A DNA stretch of 64,000 nucleotides. It comes from Novosphingobium cyanobacteriorum. GTDB taxonomy: Bacteria; Pseudomonadota; Alphaproteobacteria; Sphingomonadales; Sphingomonadaceae. A program made the translations under genes and the position numbers. Positions 51,775 through 61,285 of this stretch are shown piece after piece. The stretch is taken from contig NZ_JAROCY010000017.1 in the NCBI RefSeq assembly GCF_029436685.1, positions 35,949-99,948 on the forward strand, read 5' to 3'. Position 1 is the stretch's first letter; the number at the start of each line of letters is the position of its first letter. A model generated the notes under the pieces. That model searched no databases. It was not told where the DNA came from and saw only the letters and a program-made list of their open reading frames with translations.

Positions 51775-54700
51775 TGCTGGCCTGGCTCGTTCGCTCCGCG
51801 CTCAAGCAGCGCTTGCTAGTGCTTGCGATGGCGGCGCTGCTGGTGGTGCTCGGCTTACGCGCGTCTGCTGATGTGCCGCTCGATGTGTTCCCCGAGTTCG
51901 CCCCGCCTATCGTCGAGATCCAGACCGAGGCACCGGGCCTGTCGACTGAGGAAGTCGAAAGTCTGATTACGGTACCGATCGAAACCGCAGTCAACGGCGT
52001 CCCCGATCTGGCCACCTTACGCTCGAAGTCAGTGCTGGGCCTCTCGTCGGTGACGATCCTGTTCGAGCGTGGCACCGATGTGATCCGCGCTCGCCAGCTG
52101 GTACAGGAGCGCGTCGCACAAGTGCAGGCACGGCTACCTGCCGCTGCCCGCCCGCCTGTGATGCTGCCGCCCTTGTCGTCCACGAGCCGTGCGATGAAGA
52201 TCGGCATCTCCTCCAAGAAGCTCGATCAGATGCAGCTGTCCGAGCTGGTGCGCTGGACGATCCGGCCCAAGCTAATGTCGGTGCCGGGCGTCGCCAATGT
52301 CGCCGTCTGGGGCTACCGCGACCGGCAGTTGCAGGTGCTGGCCGACCCCGATCGGCTGCAAGCCTCGGGCGTCACGCTGGCTGAACTGCGCGCGGCGACC
52401 GGGGATGCGGTGCTGGTCGGCGGCGGCGGCTTTGTCGATACGCCCAACCAGCGACTGCCCGTTCAGCAGGCGGGCGCGATCCAGACCGCCGAGGACCTCT
52501 CCCGCACGGTCATCAAGATCGCAGGCGATGCGCCGGTGCGGGTGGGCGATGTCGCGCGGGTGACCGATGGCTTTGCCGCCCCCATCGGCAATGCAATCAT
52601 CGACGACGGCCCCGGCATCATGCTGATCGTCGAGAAGCAGCCCACCGGCAACACGCTCCAGCTGACCCGCGACGTCGAGGCAGCGGTCGAAGAGCTCCGC
52701 CCCGGCCTCAAGGATGTGAAGATCGACACCACGATCTTCCGCCCGGCAACCTTCATCGAGAAGTCGATCGACAATCTCACCCGCGCGCTGATGATCGGCT
52801 GCCTGCTGGTGGCGATCGTGCTGTTCGCCTTCACACGTGACTGGCGGCAGGCGACGATCAGCCTTGTGGCGATCCCGCTGTCGCTACTGGCGGCGGGCCT
52901 CGTGCTGCTGTGGAGCGGGGCGACGATCAACACGATGGTGATCGCCGGGCTGGTTATTGCCCTTGGCGAGGTGGTCGATGATGCAATCATCGATGTCGAG
53001 AATATCGCCCGCCGCCTGCGCCTGAACCGTGAGGCGGGCAATCCGCGCTCGGCCTTTGCCGTGGTGCTCTCGGCCTCGCTCGAAGTGCGCACGGCTGTGG
53101 TCTTCGCCTCCCTGATCGTCATGCTGGTGTTCCTGCCGATCTTCTTCCTTGGCGGGGTGGCGGGGACGTTCTTCAGGCCGCTTGCCATTGCCTATGTGCT
53201 GGCGATTGCCGCCTCCCTGCTGGTAGCGCTGGTGGTGACGCCTGCGATGTGCCTGATGCTGCTGCCGAATGCGCCGATGAAGGAGCATCGCGACACGCGC
53301 TTTGTCGCCTCCCTCAAGCAGCGCTATCTTGGCGTCCTACCCCGGCTGGTCGACCGGCCACGTCTTGCCATGGGCATCGTCGCGGGCGGCTTGCTGCTTT
53401 CCGGCGTGGGCTATCTGGGATTCAAGGACCAGTTCCTGCCCGACTTCCGCGAGACCGACTTCCTGATGCACTTCGTCGAGAAGCCGGGCGTCGGCATCGA
53501 TGCGATGGACCGCATCACCATCCGCGCCTCGAAGGAGCTGCGCGCGATCCCCGGCGTGCGCAACTTCGGGGCGCATATCGGGCGTGCCGAGGCGGCCGAC
53601 GAAGTGGTCGGCCCGAACTTCACCGAACTGTGGATCAGCCTCGATGACGAAGCTGACTACGACGCCAGCGTCGCCCGTATCAAGGAAGTGGTCGAAGGCT
53701 ACCCCGGCCTTTACCGCGACGTGCTCACCTATCTCCGCGAACGCATCAAGGAGGTGCTCTCCGGCGCAGGCGCGACCGTGGTGGTGCGGATCTACGGTCC
53801 CGATCAGGAGGAGCTTCGCGCCACAGCCGAGCGGGTGCGCGGCAAGGTCGCCAGCATCCCCGGTGTGACCGACCTCAAGGTCGAACAGCAGGTGCTGGTG
53901 CCGCAGATACAGATTCGCCCGCGCTCGGCTGATCTCGTCACCCTGGGCCTCACGCCGGGCGAGGTGCGACGGCAGGCGCAGACCCTCGTGGCGGGAGAGA
54001 AGCTGGGCGAAATCTATCGCGACCAGAAGGCTTTCGATGTCGCCTTGTGGGGCGAGCCTGAAATCCGCGGCGACCAGCACGCGCTTGCCGATCTGATGAT
54101 CCAGACCCCGGTCGGCGCGCCCGTCCGCCTGCGCGACGTCGCCGATGTGGTGATCGTGCCCGCGCCTAACGAAATCAAGCGCGAGGACGGCCAGCGCCGT
54201 CTTGATGTCACGCTCAACATCGCTAGCGATGCCGATCTCGGAGCCGTCGCGCGCGGGGTCGAGGCGGCGGTGAGCGAGGTGCCCTTCGCCACCGGCTACC
54301 ACCCAGAGATCCTCGGCGAATATGCAGCGCTCAAGGAATCGCGTTCGCGGCTGTGGACGGTAGGCCTTGCCTGCCTCGTGGGTATCCTGCTGCTGGTCTG
54401 GCTGGAGTTCCGTTCGGCTCGGATCACCGCGCTGGTGGGCCTCAGCCTGCCCTTCGCGCTGGTCGGCGGGGTGATCGGGGTTGCGCTCACCGGCGGGGTT
54501 CTGTCGTTGGGATCGCTGGTCGGCTTTGTCACCGTGATCGGGATTTCAGCGCGCAACGGCATCATGTTGCTCTCGCATTACGATCATCTTCGGCGGTTCG
54601 AGGGCGAGGAGTTCGGCCCGGCCCTGATACTTCGCGGCGCGCAGGAACGTCTCGTGCCGATCCTGATGACCGCACTGTGCGCAGGGCTTGCACTGGTGCC

Positions 54701-54878
54701 GCTGGTGATCGCGGGCGATAAGCCAGGTCACGAGATCGAGCATCCGATGGCAATCGTCATCCTCGGCGGCCTGATCTCGTCGACCGCGCTCAACCTGTTC
54801 CTAATGCCCGCGCTCTATGCCCGCTTCGGCAAGGATCGCTCGGCACCCGAGCCGGACCTTGCGGAGGCGGTGGCATGA
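51774..54878 (+). CDS. Heavy-metal-type RND efflux pump (CzcA/CusA family)
   Basis: A 1034-residue RND transporter of the HME group: [28 protein letters not shown] and [19 protein letters not shown] in the first periplasmic loop, 12 helices, and the TM4 charged motif [19 protein letters not shown] at about residues 399-415. The DD-x-D pattern differs from the VDGAVV... of CzcA and from CusA-type motifs, so the metal or substrate is not predictable. It exports its substrate from periplasm and inner membrane with the adaptor upstream and the OMF downstream (both overlap it). Confidence 0.9.
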   Translation: MLAWLVRSALKQRLLVLAMAALLVVLGLRASADVPLDVFPEFAPPIVEIQTEAPGLSTEEVESLITVPIETAVNGVPDLATLRSKSVLGLSSVTILFERGTDVIRARQLVQERVAQVQARLPAAARPPVMLPPLSSTSRAMKIGISSKKLDQMQLSELVRWTIRPKLMSVPGVANVAVWGYRDRQLQVLADPDRLQASGVTLAELRAATGDAVLVGGGGFVDTPNQRLPVQQAGAIQTAEDLSRTVIKIAGDAPVRVGDVARVTDGFAAPIGNAIIDDGPGIMLIVEKQPTGNTLQLTRDVEAAVEELRPGLKDVKIDTTIFRPATFIEKSIDNLTRALMIGCLLVAIVLFAFTRDWRQATISLVAIPLSLLAAGLVLLWSGATINTMVIAGLVIALGEVVDDAIIDVENIARRLRLNREAGNPRSAFAVVLSASLEVRTAVVFASLIVMLVFLPIFFLGGVAGTFFRPLAIAYVLAIAASLLVALVVTPAMCLMLLPNAPMKEHRDTRFVASLKQRYLGVLPRLVDRPRLAMGIVAGGLLLSGVGYLGFKDQFLPDFRETDFLMHFVEKPGVGIDAMDRITIRASKELRAIPGVRNFGAHIGRAEAADEVVGPNFTELWISLDDEADYDASVARIKEVVEGYPGLYRDVLTYLRERIKEVLSGAGATVVVRIYGPDQEELRATAERVRGKVASIPGVTDLKVEQQVLVPQIQIRPRSADLVTLGLTPGEVRRQAQTLVAGEKLGEIYRDQKAFDVALWGEPEIRGDQHALADLMIQTPVGAPVRLRDVADVVIVPAPNEIKREDGQRRLDVTLNIASDADLGAVARGVEAAVSEVPFATGYHPEILGEYAALKESRSRLWTVGLACLVGILLLVWLEFRSARITALVGLSLPFALVGGVIGVALTGGVLSLGSLVGFVTVIGISARNGIMLLSHYDHLRRFEGEEFGPALILRGAQERLVPILMTALCAGLALVPLVIAGDKPGHEIEHPMAIVILGGLISSTALNLFLMPALYARFGKDRSAPEPDLAEAVA

Positions 54879-56254
54879 AGCGGTTTGTTCCCCTCGCTGC
54901 CCTGATGGTGACCGCTTGCGCGACCACGTCCCCGCCTGCGGCAACTAAGATCGATCCCACGATTGCTGCCGGACCGTTCGCGAGCCTGCCGGTCGCCTCG
55001 ATCGAGCCTGTGCCCGATGATTGGTGGCGGCTCTATGATGATCCTGTGCTTGACCGCTTGGTCGAAGCCAGCCTCGCGACCAATGCCGATCTCAGGGTGG
55101 CCTATGCCAATCTCGATGGCGCGCGCGCGGCGCTGCGTCAGGCGCAAGCCGCCCGGCTGCCTCAGACCACGATCGAGAGCAGTCTCGGCATCGACAATCC
55201 CGCCAATCAGCCCAGCGCCTCAGGCAATGTGCCGACGACGGACTACGACCTGGGGGTAACCGCAAGCTGGGATGCGGACCTGTTCGGTCGGCTTCGCTCA
55301 GGTGCGCTCGCTGCCCGCGCCGATGCAGAAGCCCAGGCCGCTGCGCTCGATGGCATCAAGGTCGCGGTCGTCGCCGATACCGTTCTGGCCTATGTCGATC
55401 TGTGCGGCGCAACCCGCAGTCTTGCCGTCGTGCAAGAACAGGTCGCGCTTCAGGACCGCGCGCTGACAATCACCCGCAGCCAGCTCGCGGCAGGCGAGGT
55501 TTCCCCGCTGGAAGTGTCGCAGGCCGCCAACCTCGTCGCCGTAACCAAAGCGACCATCGCGCCGCTGGAAGCAGCGCAGGCCAATGCGCGCTATCGCCTC
55601 GCCACGCTCGCAGGACGCCCGGCGGGAGAGGCACGCAGCAACCCCGTGACTTGCACCGCAACGCCGAAACTACGCAATGCGGCTCCGGTCGGCGACGGGA
55701 CGGCCTTGCTGCTGCGCCGCCCGGACATTCGCGAAGCCGAACGCCGCCTTGCTGCCGCCACCGCGCGGATCGGAGTGGCGCGTGCCGATCTCTACCCCCG
55801 AATCAACCTTGGCGGGGCGCTGGGCCTACTGAGCGGCGGACTAGTCGCGACAGGCTCGCCGCTGGTAAGCTGGGCCTTCCCCAATCAGGCCCCGGCCCGC
55901 GCGCGCATTGAACAGGCTGAAGCAAGCGAACGGGTTGCGTTGGCGGGGTGGGATGTCGCGGTCCTCCGGGCGCTGCGTGATGTCGAGACGGCGCTTGCGG
56001 CATATGACGGAGAAGTGCGCCGCAACCGGGCGCTGGCCGACGCCCGCGATGAAGGACGCCTCTACGCCCGCCGCGCCGAGGCGCGTGTCCGGCTCGGCGA
56101 TGCCGCACCGCTGCTGCGGGTCGACGCCGACCGCACGCTGGCACAGGCCGAACTGTCGCTCGCGCAGTCTGAACTCGCCGTCGCGCAGGCGCAGGTGGCG
56201 CTGTTCCGCGCGCTTGGCGGTGGCTGGCGCAGCGGCGGCGAGCCGTTAGAATAG
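54875..56254 (+). CDS. Outer membrane factor, NodT/TolC family lipoprotein
   Basis: A 459-residue OMF with a lipobox (LMVTACATT). [59 protein letters not shown] and [27 protein letters not shown] are the two-repeat NodT signatures. It forms the exit duct for the RND pump upstream (ATGA overlap) and is followed by the two-component genes after 4 bases. Confidence 0.92.
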   Translation: MKRFVPLAALMVTACATTSPPAATKIDPTIAAGPFASLPVASIEPVPDDWWRLYDDPVLDRLVEASLATNADLRVAYANLDGARAALRQAQAARLPQTTIESSLGIDNPANQPSASGNVPTTDYDLGVTASWDADLFGRLRSGALAARADAEAQAAALDGIKVAVVADTVLAYVDLCGATRSLAVVQEQVALQDRALTITRSQLAAGEVSPLEVSQAANLVAVTKATIAPLEAAQANARYRLATLAGRPAGEARSNPVTCTATPKLRNAAPVGDGTALLLRRPDIREAERRLAAATARIGVARADLYPRINLGGALGLLSGGLVATGSPLVSWAFPNQAPARARIEQAEASERVALAGWDVAVLRALRDVETALAAYDGEVRRNRALADARDEGRLYARRAEARVRLGDAAPLLRVDADRTLAQAELSLAQSELAVAQAQVALFRALGGGWRSGGEPLE

Positions 56255-56258
56255 CTCC

Positions 56259-56936
56259 ATGAGAATCCTGATCGTCGAGGACGATGCCGATACGAGCCAG
56301 TTCATCGCCCGCGGTTTGGCCGAACTGGGCCATCAGGTGGTGACCAGCGGCGACGGGCGCGATGGGCTGTTCCATGCGACCGATGGCGGCTTCGATGCCA
56401 TGGTAGTCGACCGGATGCTGCCTGGGCTGGATGGCCTCGCGCTGGTCAAGGCCCTGCGCGCTGCCGGAAACATGACCCCGGTGCTGATGCTCACCGCCGT
56501 CAGCGGGATTGTTGACCGGGTCGAGGGGCTCGAAGGCGGGGCGGACGATTATCTCGTGAAGCCCTTTGCCTTTACCGAGTTGGCGGCACGCCTACATGCG
56601 CTAGGGCGTCGGCCTTCGGCGGCGGCGGAGCCTGCGCGGCTGACGGCGGGTGACATCGTGCTCGATCTGCACCGCCGCACGGTTACGCGCGCAGGCCACA
56701 AGATTGCGCTCCAGCCCCGCGAGTTCACGCTTCTGGCCGAACTGATGCGCAACCCCGGCCGCATCATGACCCGCACCATGCTGCTCGAACGGGTGTGGGA
56801 TTTCGACTTCGACCCCAAGACCAATATCGTAGAGACCCACCTCAGCCGATTGCGCTCCAAGCTCAATGCCGGGTTCGACAGCGATCCGATCGAGACCGTG
56901 CGCGGCGCGGGCTATCTCATCAAGGACGGCGGATGA
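56259..56936 (+). CDS. OmpR-family response regulator of the RND operon
   Basis: A 225-residue response regulator: receiver with EDDADTSQ acidic pair, Asp51 in MVVDRMLPGLDG, LTAVSGIVDRVEGLEGGADDYLVKPF, and an OmpR/PhoB winged helix (VTRAGHKIALQPREFTLLAELMRNPGRIMTRTMLLERVW). It belongs to the QseB/CusR type and probably controls the efflux operon just upstream. It is translated with the kinase through an ATGA overlap. Confidence 0.93.
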   Translation: MRILIVEDDADTSQFIARGLAELGHQVVTSGDGRDGLFHATDGGFDAMVVDRMLPGLDGLALVKALRAAGNMTPVLMLTAVSGIVDRVEGLEGGADDYLVKPFAFTELAARLHALGRRPSAAAEPARLTAGDIVLDLHRRTVTRAGHKIALQPREFTLLAELMRNPGRIMTRTMLLERVWDFDFDPKTNIVETHLSRLRSKLNAGFDSDPIETVRGAGYLIKDGG

Positions 56937-58261
56937 AGCGCTGGTGGCGCGGCACTTTCGGTCTGGTGGCTGCCGTCGCTGTGGGCTTTGCTCTCGCGAC
57001 GCTGGTGATCGGCGCGGTGGCTTTCGAAACCACCCATGAAGCGCTCGAACTGCAACTCGATCACCGCATCGCGATCGAAACGCAGGCGCTGATCGACGAA
57101 GGGCAGGACGGGCATGAGGGTGTGGCCGCCGCCATCCGTCGGCGGGAGGCGGCAAGCAGCACAGCGAGCCTCGGCTATCGGCTCGTTGATGCCCAAAACA
57201 GACCCGTAGCGGGATCGCTCGATGCGACTGTCCCATCAAAGCCCGGCTATGTCGAACTGCTGCCTTACAAGGCGAATGGCGAAGAACGTATCGCACAATC
57301 GCTGACCACCGCCCTCCCGGGTGGTTACCGCCTTCTTGTCGGCGCGGATCGAGCCGCCATCGACGAGATGGATAACCGCTTCATCCTGCTGTTCCTCGGT
57401 GCGTTTGGCGCAATGCTGCTGCTCGGCATCGGTGCCGCCTGGCTGGTTGGTATCGTCACCCGGCGGCGGCTCGCCCGAATCGATCACACGGCTGCTGCGA
57501 TCATTGCCGGCGATCTGTCGCGGCGCGTGCCACTGACCGGCAGCGGCGACGAGTTTGACGGCGTGGCCACGACGCTCAACCGGATGCTCGACCGGATCGC
57601 CGGGCTGATGGAGAATCTGCGTCAGGTCTCCAGCGATGTAGCCCACGACCTGCGCACGCCACTGACACGGTTGCAAAACTGTCTCGATGAGGCCTTACGC
57701 GAGCGCAATCCAGAGCTACAACGCGAGGCGATCGAAGCGGCCGCAAGCGAGGCCGGTGAGCTGCTGGAGGTCTTTTCAGCCCTGCTGCGGATTGCGGAGG
57801 TCGAAGGTTTGGCCGCCCGCGCGCACTTCCAGACGGTGGATCTCAGCGCAGTGGTGGCCGATGTGGCGGAGGCGTTCCGCCCCTCAATGGAGAGCAGCGG
57901 CCACCAGCTTGTCACCAGCATTGCGCCCGGACTGACCATGCCCGGCGATCGAAGACTGCTGCAGCAGATGCTCACGAACCTGCTCGACAATGCCGCGCAG
58001 CACACGCCGCAGGGAACGACCGTCTCCATCGCCCTCGAAAGCACCCGAAACGGCATCCGCCTCGCCGTCTCCGATAATGGCCCGGGCGTGGGGGAGATGG
58101 AGGCGCCAGAACTCTTCAAGCGCTTCGCGCGGGCCGACCGCAGCCGATCAACGCCCGGCCATGGTCTTGGGCTGGCAATGGTTGCGGCAATCGTTGCCGC
58201 ACACTCTGGCAGAGCCACCATTGACTCTCGACCGGGCTTCGGTGTGCACGCCGAGTTTTGA
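56933..58261 (+). CDS. Membrane sensor histidine kinase of the RND operon
   Basis: A 442-residue kinase: TM1 (FGLVAAVAVGFALATLVIGAVAF), a ~115-residue periplasmic sensor, TM2 (LLFLGAFGAMLLLGIGAAWLVGIV), HAMP (about 185-230), HisKA with His238 in SSDVAHDLRTPLTRL, and HATPase with LLDNAAQHTP, DNGPGVG and GHGLGLAMVAAI. It senses a periplasmic signal (metal or the pump substrate by analogy with CusS/QseC). It overlaps the regulator by 4 bases; no gene follows on this strand for over 1 kb. Confidence 0.93.
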   Translation: MKRWWRGTFGLVAAVAVGFALATLVIGAVAFETTHEALELQLDHRIAIETQALIDEGQDGHEGVAAAIRRREAASSTASLGYRLVDAQNRPVAGSLDATVPSKPGYVELLPYKANGEERIAQSLTTALPGGYRLLVGADRAAIDEMDNRFILLFLGAFGAMLLLGIGAAWLVGIVTRRRLARIDHTAAAIIAGDLSRRVPLTGSGDEFDGVATTLNRMLDRIAGLMENLRQVSSDVAHDLRTPLTRLQNCLDEALRERNPELQREAIEAAASEAGELLEVFSALLRIAEVEGLAARAHFQTVDLSAVVADVAEAFRPSMESSGHQLVTSIAPGLTMPGDRRLLQQMLTNLLDNAAQHTPQGTTVSIALESTRNGIRLAVSDNGPGVGEMEAPELFKRFARADRSRSTPGHGLGLAMVAAIVAAHSGRATIDSRPGFGVHAEF

Positions 58262-58447
58262 TCTTATGCGGCACTGCGTCATTGCTGCCGCTCGAAATTC
58301 CACCCACTAACGGTCGTGTGCGGCAGTGATGCAAAATCCCGAAAGCAACGTGACGGCTTTGAGCGGAACCAGACGTTGATCCTGCCAGACATGAACGACC
58401 GGACCTGGTCGGAAGCCGCGCTTCCCACATGAAATAGGCTGCGAGAA

Positions 58448-58690
58448 TCAGCTTGATACGATCTCGCGCATCCAGTCGTCGATTTCCGCTTCGACCCACA
58501 CGACACATTTCGGCCCTAGCGATCGCGACCGTGGGAACCGCCCCTCGCTCATACGTTGATATATGGCGGAGCGGCGCAGCCCGACCCGCGCGATGACCTC
58601 CGGGAGGCGGAGAAACCGGGCAGGCACAGCTGCGGCAAGCTGAGGGGTATTCGATGTGTCCTGATTAGAAAGCGGCATTGCTGATCTCAT
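58448..58690 (-). CDS. AlpA-family helix-turn-helix protein
   Basis: An 80-residue protein with AlpA/MerR-like HTH: ARFLRLPEVIARVGLRRSAIYQRMSEGRFPRSRSLGPKCVVWVEAEIDDWM. AlpA-type proteins activate excision or conjugation genes of prophages and islands. The start is uncertain (58690 or 58678). Downstream is the end of the RND-operon kinase (convergent, 186 bases apart), upstream an XRE-like regulator on the same strand. Confidence 0.75.
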   Translation of the reverse strand: MRSAMPLSNQDTSNTPQLAAAVPARFLRLPEVIARVGLRRSAIYQRMSEGRFPRSRSLGPKCVVWVEAEIDDWMREIVSS

Positions 58691-58724
58691 TCGCTTGGGT
58701 TCGGTCCCCTCCGAACTTTGGGAT

Positions 58725-59186
58725 TTACCGCGACAGCGACATCGCGATGTCGCGCCCCACAAAATCATCGATGTGCTTGGCAAGCATTCGTGCCACGAGC
58801 TGTGAGGTGCCGTTGGCCCACCGAGGCCGCAGATCCTCAATCCGCCGTCCCAGGGTCCGCTGAAGATGGACTGGGAGGCTAGTGAAGAACTCTTCGAGAA
58901 ATTCGCCCATCTCGCCATGCATCCACTCGCAGGCGAGATCTTCCTGCCCGGCGAGTGCGAGGATCATGGATGCGCGGGGATGGGCTCCACAGGCGGAGAG
59001 CACACGTGCTGCTTCGTCGAGCCCGATAGGCCGCTCGCCGCGCGCAAGGCGAAGCAGGGTCTCGCGATGCATGCCGCATTCATTGGCAATCCGGTGGCGA
59101 GGTTTGCCAGCGGCTTCGATCGCATGGGCAAGGACGCGGGCCAGGCTTTCATTGGCCGGTCTGGCGGCGGCGGTTGGATGGTACAT
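58725..59186 (-). CDS. XRE-like DNA-binding protein
   Basis: A 153-residue protein with an N-terminal helix-turn-helix (SLARVLAHAIEAAGKPRHRIANECGMHRETLLRLARGERPIGLDEAARVLSACG) and an uncharacterised C-terminal part (HGEMGEFLEEFFTSLPVHLQRTLG). The start at 59186 has TAGGAGA upstream. A LexA-like box lies 74-88 bases before it. Likely an island regulator controlling itself and the AlpA-like gene 34 bases downstream. Confidence 0.72.
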   Translation of the reverse strand: MYHPTAAARPANESLARVLAHAIEAAGKPRHRIANECGMHRETLLRLARGERPIGLDEAARVLSACGAHPRASMILALAGQEDLACEWMHGEMGEFLEEFFTSLPVHLQRTLGRRIEDLRPRWANGTSQLVARMLAKHIDDFVGRDIAMSLSR

Positions 59187-59536
59187 GGTTGTCTCCTAGG
59201 TTCTGCACTCGTGCGACTCGCAGGCATAACGCGAAGCATCCCATGTAGGAAAATGAAAAGAACATATACGGAACATCTCGTTTAGAGGCGAATCAGTTCC
59301 TCTATCCGATTCGTCGCCAAACCCCAGCTGCCTTGACGGCTGTCGCCGACATAAAAATACTGAATTTACGTCGTTATCGTCGATTTCAGGCGCGGGACTG
59401 GAAAAGATGCGTCCGCATCCTTCCACCTCCAGGCGGTTTTGCCGCTGAACACTTTCCTACGACCATTTCCTAGATGCATGTGGAACACACAGCGAACGCA
59501 AGAACGCTGTGACCACCCCTCCAACCGGAGCTTCAC
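59187..59536. other. Divergent intergenic region with LexA-like box
   Basis: About 350 bases between the XRE-like gene (minus) and the pilin remnant (plus). It holds promoters for both sides; the part around 59240-59290 is AT-rich. No gene is recognised. Confidence 0.5.
59260..59274. promoter_or_regulatory. LexA-like (SOS) box upstream of the XRE-like gene
   Basis: GAAC-ATATACG-GAAC; on the minus strand GTTC-CGTATAT-GTTC, with an AT-rich spacer as in real alphaproteobacterial LexA sites. Confidence 0.5.
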
Positions 59537-59791
59537 ATGCAGTCTCTCACCCTCCCCAGGCGCGCGAGCGTCAAGGGTCTCGGCAAGACCCTCAACATTG
59601 CCATCCCGGTCGCAATCGCGGCGCTTGCGGCGAGCGCCGCCTATGCCGGCGCTGACACGACCTTCACCCCTGCCCTCACGAAGTTCACCTACATGCCCCC
59701 GCAGTGCCAAGATCGGCAGCGGAGGGGACCAACGGCCAGCAAGAAGGAAGCACTATGGCCAGGTCCAAACCCACTGCCCGCGATGCGCTGA
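59537..59791 (+). pseudogene. 5' remnant of a conjugative pilin gene
   Basis: The first ~50 codons encode MQSLTLPRRASVKGLGKTL, a hydrophobic IAIPVAIAALAASAAYA signal and GADTTFTPALTKF, which look like the leader of an F-type TraA/VirB2-like pilin. At about 59690 the sequence switches to hydrophilic residues (QDRQRRGPTASKKEALW), so the two membrane helices that make up the pilin are missing. The break merges into the leader of the 59755 gene. It indicates a deletion inside a conjugation locus. The pilin assignment is by pattern only. Confidence 0.5.
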
Positions 59792-59985
59792 AGAAGCTGC
59801 GTGAACAGCGTGCCCAACTCGAGAACGAGGAGGCGCGTCTCCGCGAAGAAGCAGCGACCGAACTCGGAAAGCTGCTGATCGAGTGCGGCGCGGAGACGAT
59901 CGATCCGGCGCAGTTGCGCCAGATCGTTCGCGCATCGATGGCGCTCGGGATCGATGAAACGCTGAAGCGGATTGCTCCCGCGTAG
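59755..59985 (+). CDS. Small coiled-coil protein (DUF6437-like), island-associated
   Basis: A 76-residue cytoplasmic protein, MARSKPTARDALKKLREQRA..., with a charged amphipathic helix and a helical C-terminal half (LRQIVRASMALGIDETLKRI). It resembles a small family seen in sphingomonad plasmids and islands (DUF6437, tentative). ATG 59755 has AAGGAAG upstream. It is inside the tail frame of the pilin remnant. Function unknown; the coiled helix suggests a protein- or DNA-binding adaptor. Confidence 0.65.
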   Translation: MARSKPTARDALKKLREQRAQLENEEARLREEAATELGKLLIECGAETIDPAQLRQIVRASMALGIDETLKRIAPA

Positions 59986-60043
59986 AGCCCATCCCGCGGC
60001 GGCAAGGGGTTCGACGCCCCGTGCCGCCGCATCGTAGGCGTAT

Positions 60044-60083
60044 AAAAGAAAAGGCCCCGATGGCGCCTGCCACCGGGGCCTTG
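60044..60083 (-). terminator. Rho-independent terminator of ssb
   Basis: AAGGCCCCG/CGGGGCCTT arms (60051-60059 and 60074-60082) with TTTTCTTTT on the minus strand, just past the ssb stop. It also lies downstream of the convergent 59755 gene. Confidence 0.85.
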
Positions 60084-60100
60084 TCGTGAGGCAAGGACAT

Positions 60101-60490
60101 TCAGTCCTCATCGATATCGGGAGCACCTTCGTTGCTGCCGGAGCGGCCCTTGGTGAGGAAGTCGACCTTGTCGGCGATAATCTCGCAGCCGTAGCGCTTG
60201 GTGCCGCTCTGATCTTCCCACTGGGTGTAGTGGATGCGCCCTTCGACCGTCACGAGTTGACCCTTGGTGCAATACTTAGCGACGTTCTGACCCAGGCCGT
60301 TGAAGCAGGTGATCCGGTGGAATTCGCTGTCCTTGGCGGTGTAGCCGTTTTCGTCCTTGTAGGTCTTGCCATCCTTGCGGGCGGGACGGTCGGTCACGAC
60401 CGAGATCGATGTGATGCTGGTTCCGCCCTGGGTGGTGCGGGTCTCGGGGTCGCGAGCGATGCGGCCAACGAGGATAACGAGATTGGTCAT
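60101..60490 (-). CDS. ssb: Single-stranded DNA-binding protein (plasmid/island type)
   Basis: A 129-residue SSB: MTNLVILVGRIARDPETRTTQGG, SVVTDRPARKDG and the OB-fold FHRITCFNGLGQNVAKYCTKGQLVTVEGRIHYTQWEDQSG. The acidic C-terminal end (GAPDIDED) lacks the usual PF tip. It is short compared with chromosomal SSB (about 170), as is typical of mobile elements. ATG 60490 has a GGAGAAA box. It is the leftmost gene of the minus-strand island set. Confidence 0.9.
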   Translation of the reverse strand: MTNLVILVGRIARDPETRTTQGGTSITSISVVTDRPARKDGKTYKDENGYTAKDSEFHRITCFNGLGQNVAKYCTKGQLVTVEGRIHYTQWEDQSGTKRYGCEIIADKVDFLTKGRSGSNEGAPDIDED

Positions 60491-60849
60491 GGGCTTTCTC
60501 CTGATCGAGCATTCCGGGTCCATCCCGGCTGCAAAACCCGAGCAGAAGCGCCCCATGGCGAAGCGCACCGAAGGGAAACCCGGAACTGGTTCGGGTGGTG
60601 CGGGCAGCCGGGCACGCAGCATCGCGCCGAAAAGTGGGAACCGGTTTTCGGCACCAGCGATGCGCAAAATCGTGCCCGGCAACTCGGTCGGACCTGATCC
60701 GGGTTGCGCGTCTCGACGGGGGGTGATTCAGGGACAGGTTTGCATCGAAGCCGGGTGGAGCTGGATGCCTTGAACAGGTTTGCCCTGACTCGTTTCCCTC
60801 CGGTCTTGGCAGGATCATCCACCCCGCCCCTTCACCGGAGAACCCCCTC
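60491..60849. other. Gap upstream of ssb
   Basis: About 360 bases containing the three-tier palindrome at 60609-60679 and the ssb promoter region. No convincing gene. Confidence 0.5.
60609..60679. repeat. Three-tier palindrome
   Basis: Nested arms: CCGGGCACG (60609-60617) with CGTGCCCGG (60671-60679); GCATCGC (60619-60625) with GCGATGC (60657-60663); GCCGAAAA (60626-60633) with TTTTCGGC (60645-60652). The core GAAAAGTGGGAACCGGTTTTC resembles palindromic repeats common in alphaproteobacteria. It could be a dispersed repeat, a terminator for genes to the right or a protein site. Confidence 0.75.
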
Positions 60850-61275
60850 TTAGATCACGGTACCGACCGCTTCAGCAGGTGGCACGCTCCTGGGCGCAAC
60901 TGCTTCACCGCGGCCAGGCATGTCGATCGTCACCCCTTCAGCGCCGTCCAAAGGGTTGCCGCGAAGCATCCAGGCCTGCGGCGTGATCAAGCGCGCCCAA
61001 TCGGCAAAGGAGGGGATCGAGCCCAAGTCTTCGCGCACGTGCTGTTCGCCGACCAGACGCACCGGAACGACCCGGCCATCGGCATTGACGAGGGTCTCGC
61101 CGAAGATCGCCTCCAGCATGAATATCCCCTCGGCATGGTGCCGCAGCGCGCGGTGTCGTGGGTCTGCCAGGATTGCCTTGGACTGGTCGAACCACTGGTG
61201 CAGCGGGAGATAGTCATCGACCGTGCCGCCCCATTTCCGGACCGAAGAGAGAGCGTGGTAGTAGCAGTGGGCCAT
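60850..61275 (-). CDS. Island protein of unknown function (DUF6915-like)
   Basis: A 141-residue protein, MAHCYYHALSSVRKWGGTVDDYLPLHQWFDQSK..., with RHHAEGIFMLEAIFGETL and HVREDLGSIPSFADWARLI. The His-rich core (HHAEGIF) and the pattern match a family frequent in sphingomonad islands (tentatively DUF6915). ATG 61275 follows CTAGGAGA. It ends with a variable tail. No enzymatic motif is certain. It is 10 bases after the gene upstream, so co-transcribed. Confidence 0.65.
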   Translation of the reverse strand: MAHCYYHALSSVRKWGGTVDDYLPLHQWFDQSKAILADPRHRALRHHAEGIFMLEAIFGETLVNADGRVVPVRLVGEQHVREDLGSIPSFADWARLITPQAWMLRGNPLDGAEGVTIDMPGRGEAVAPRSVPPAEAVGTVI

Positions 61276-61285
61276 GCCGGGTCTC

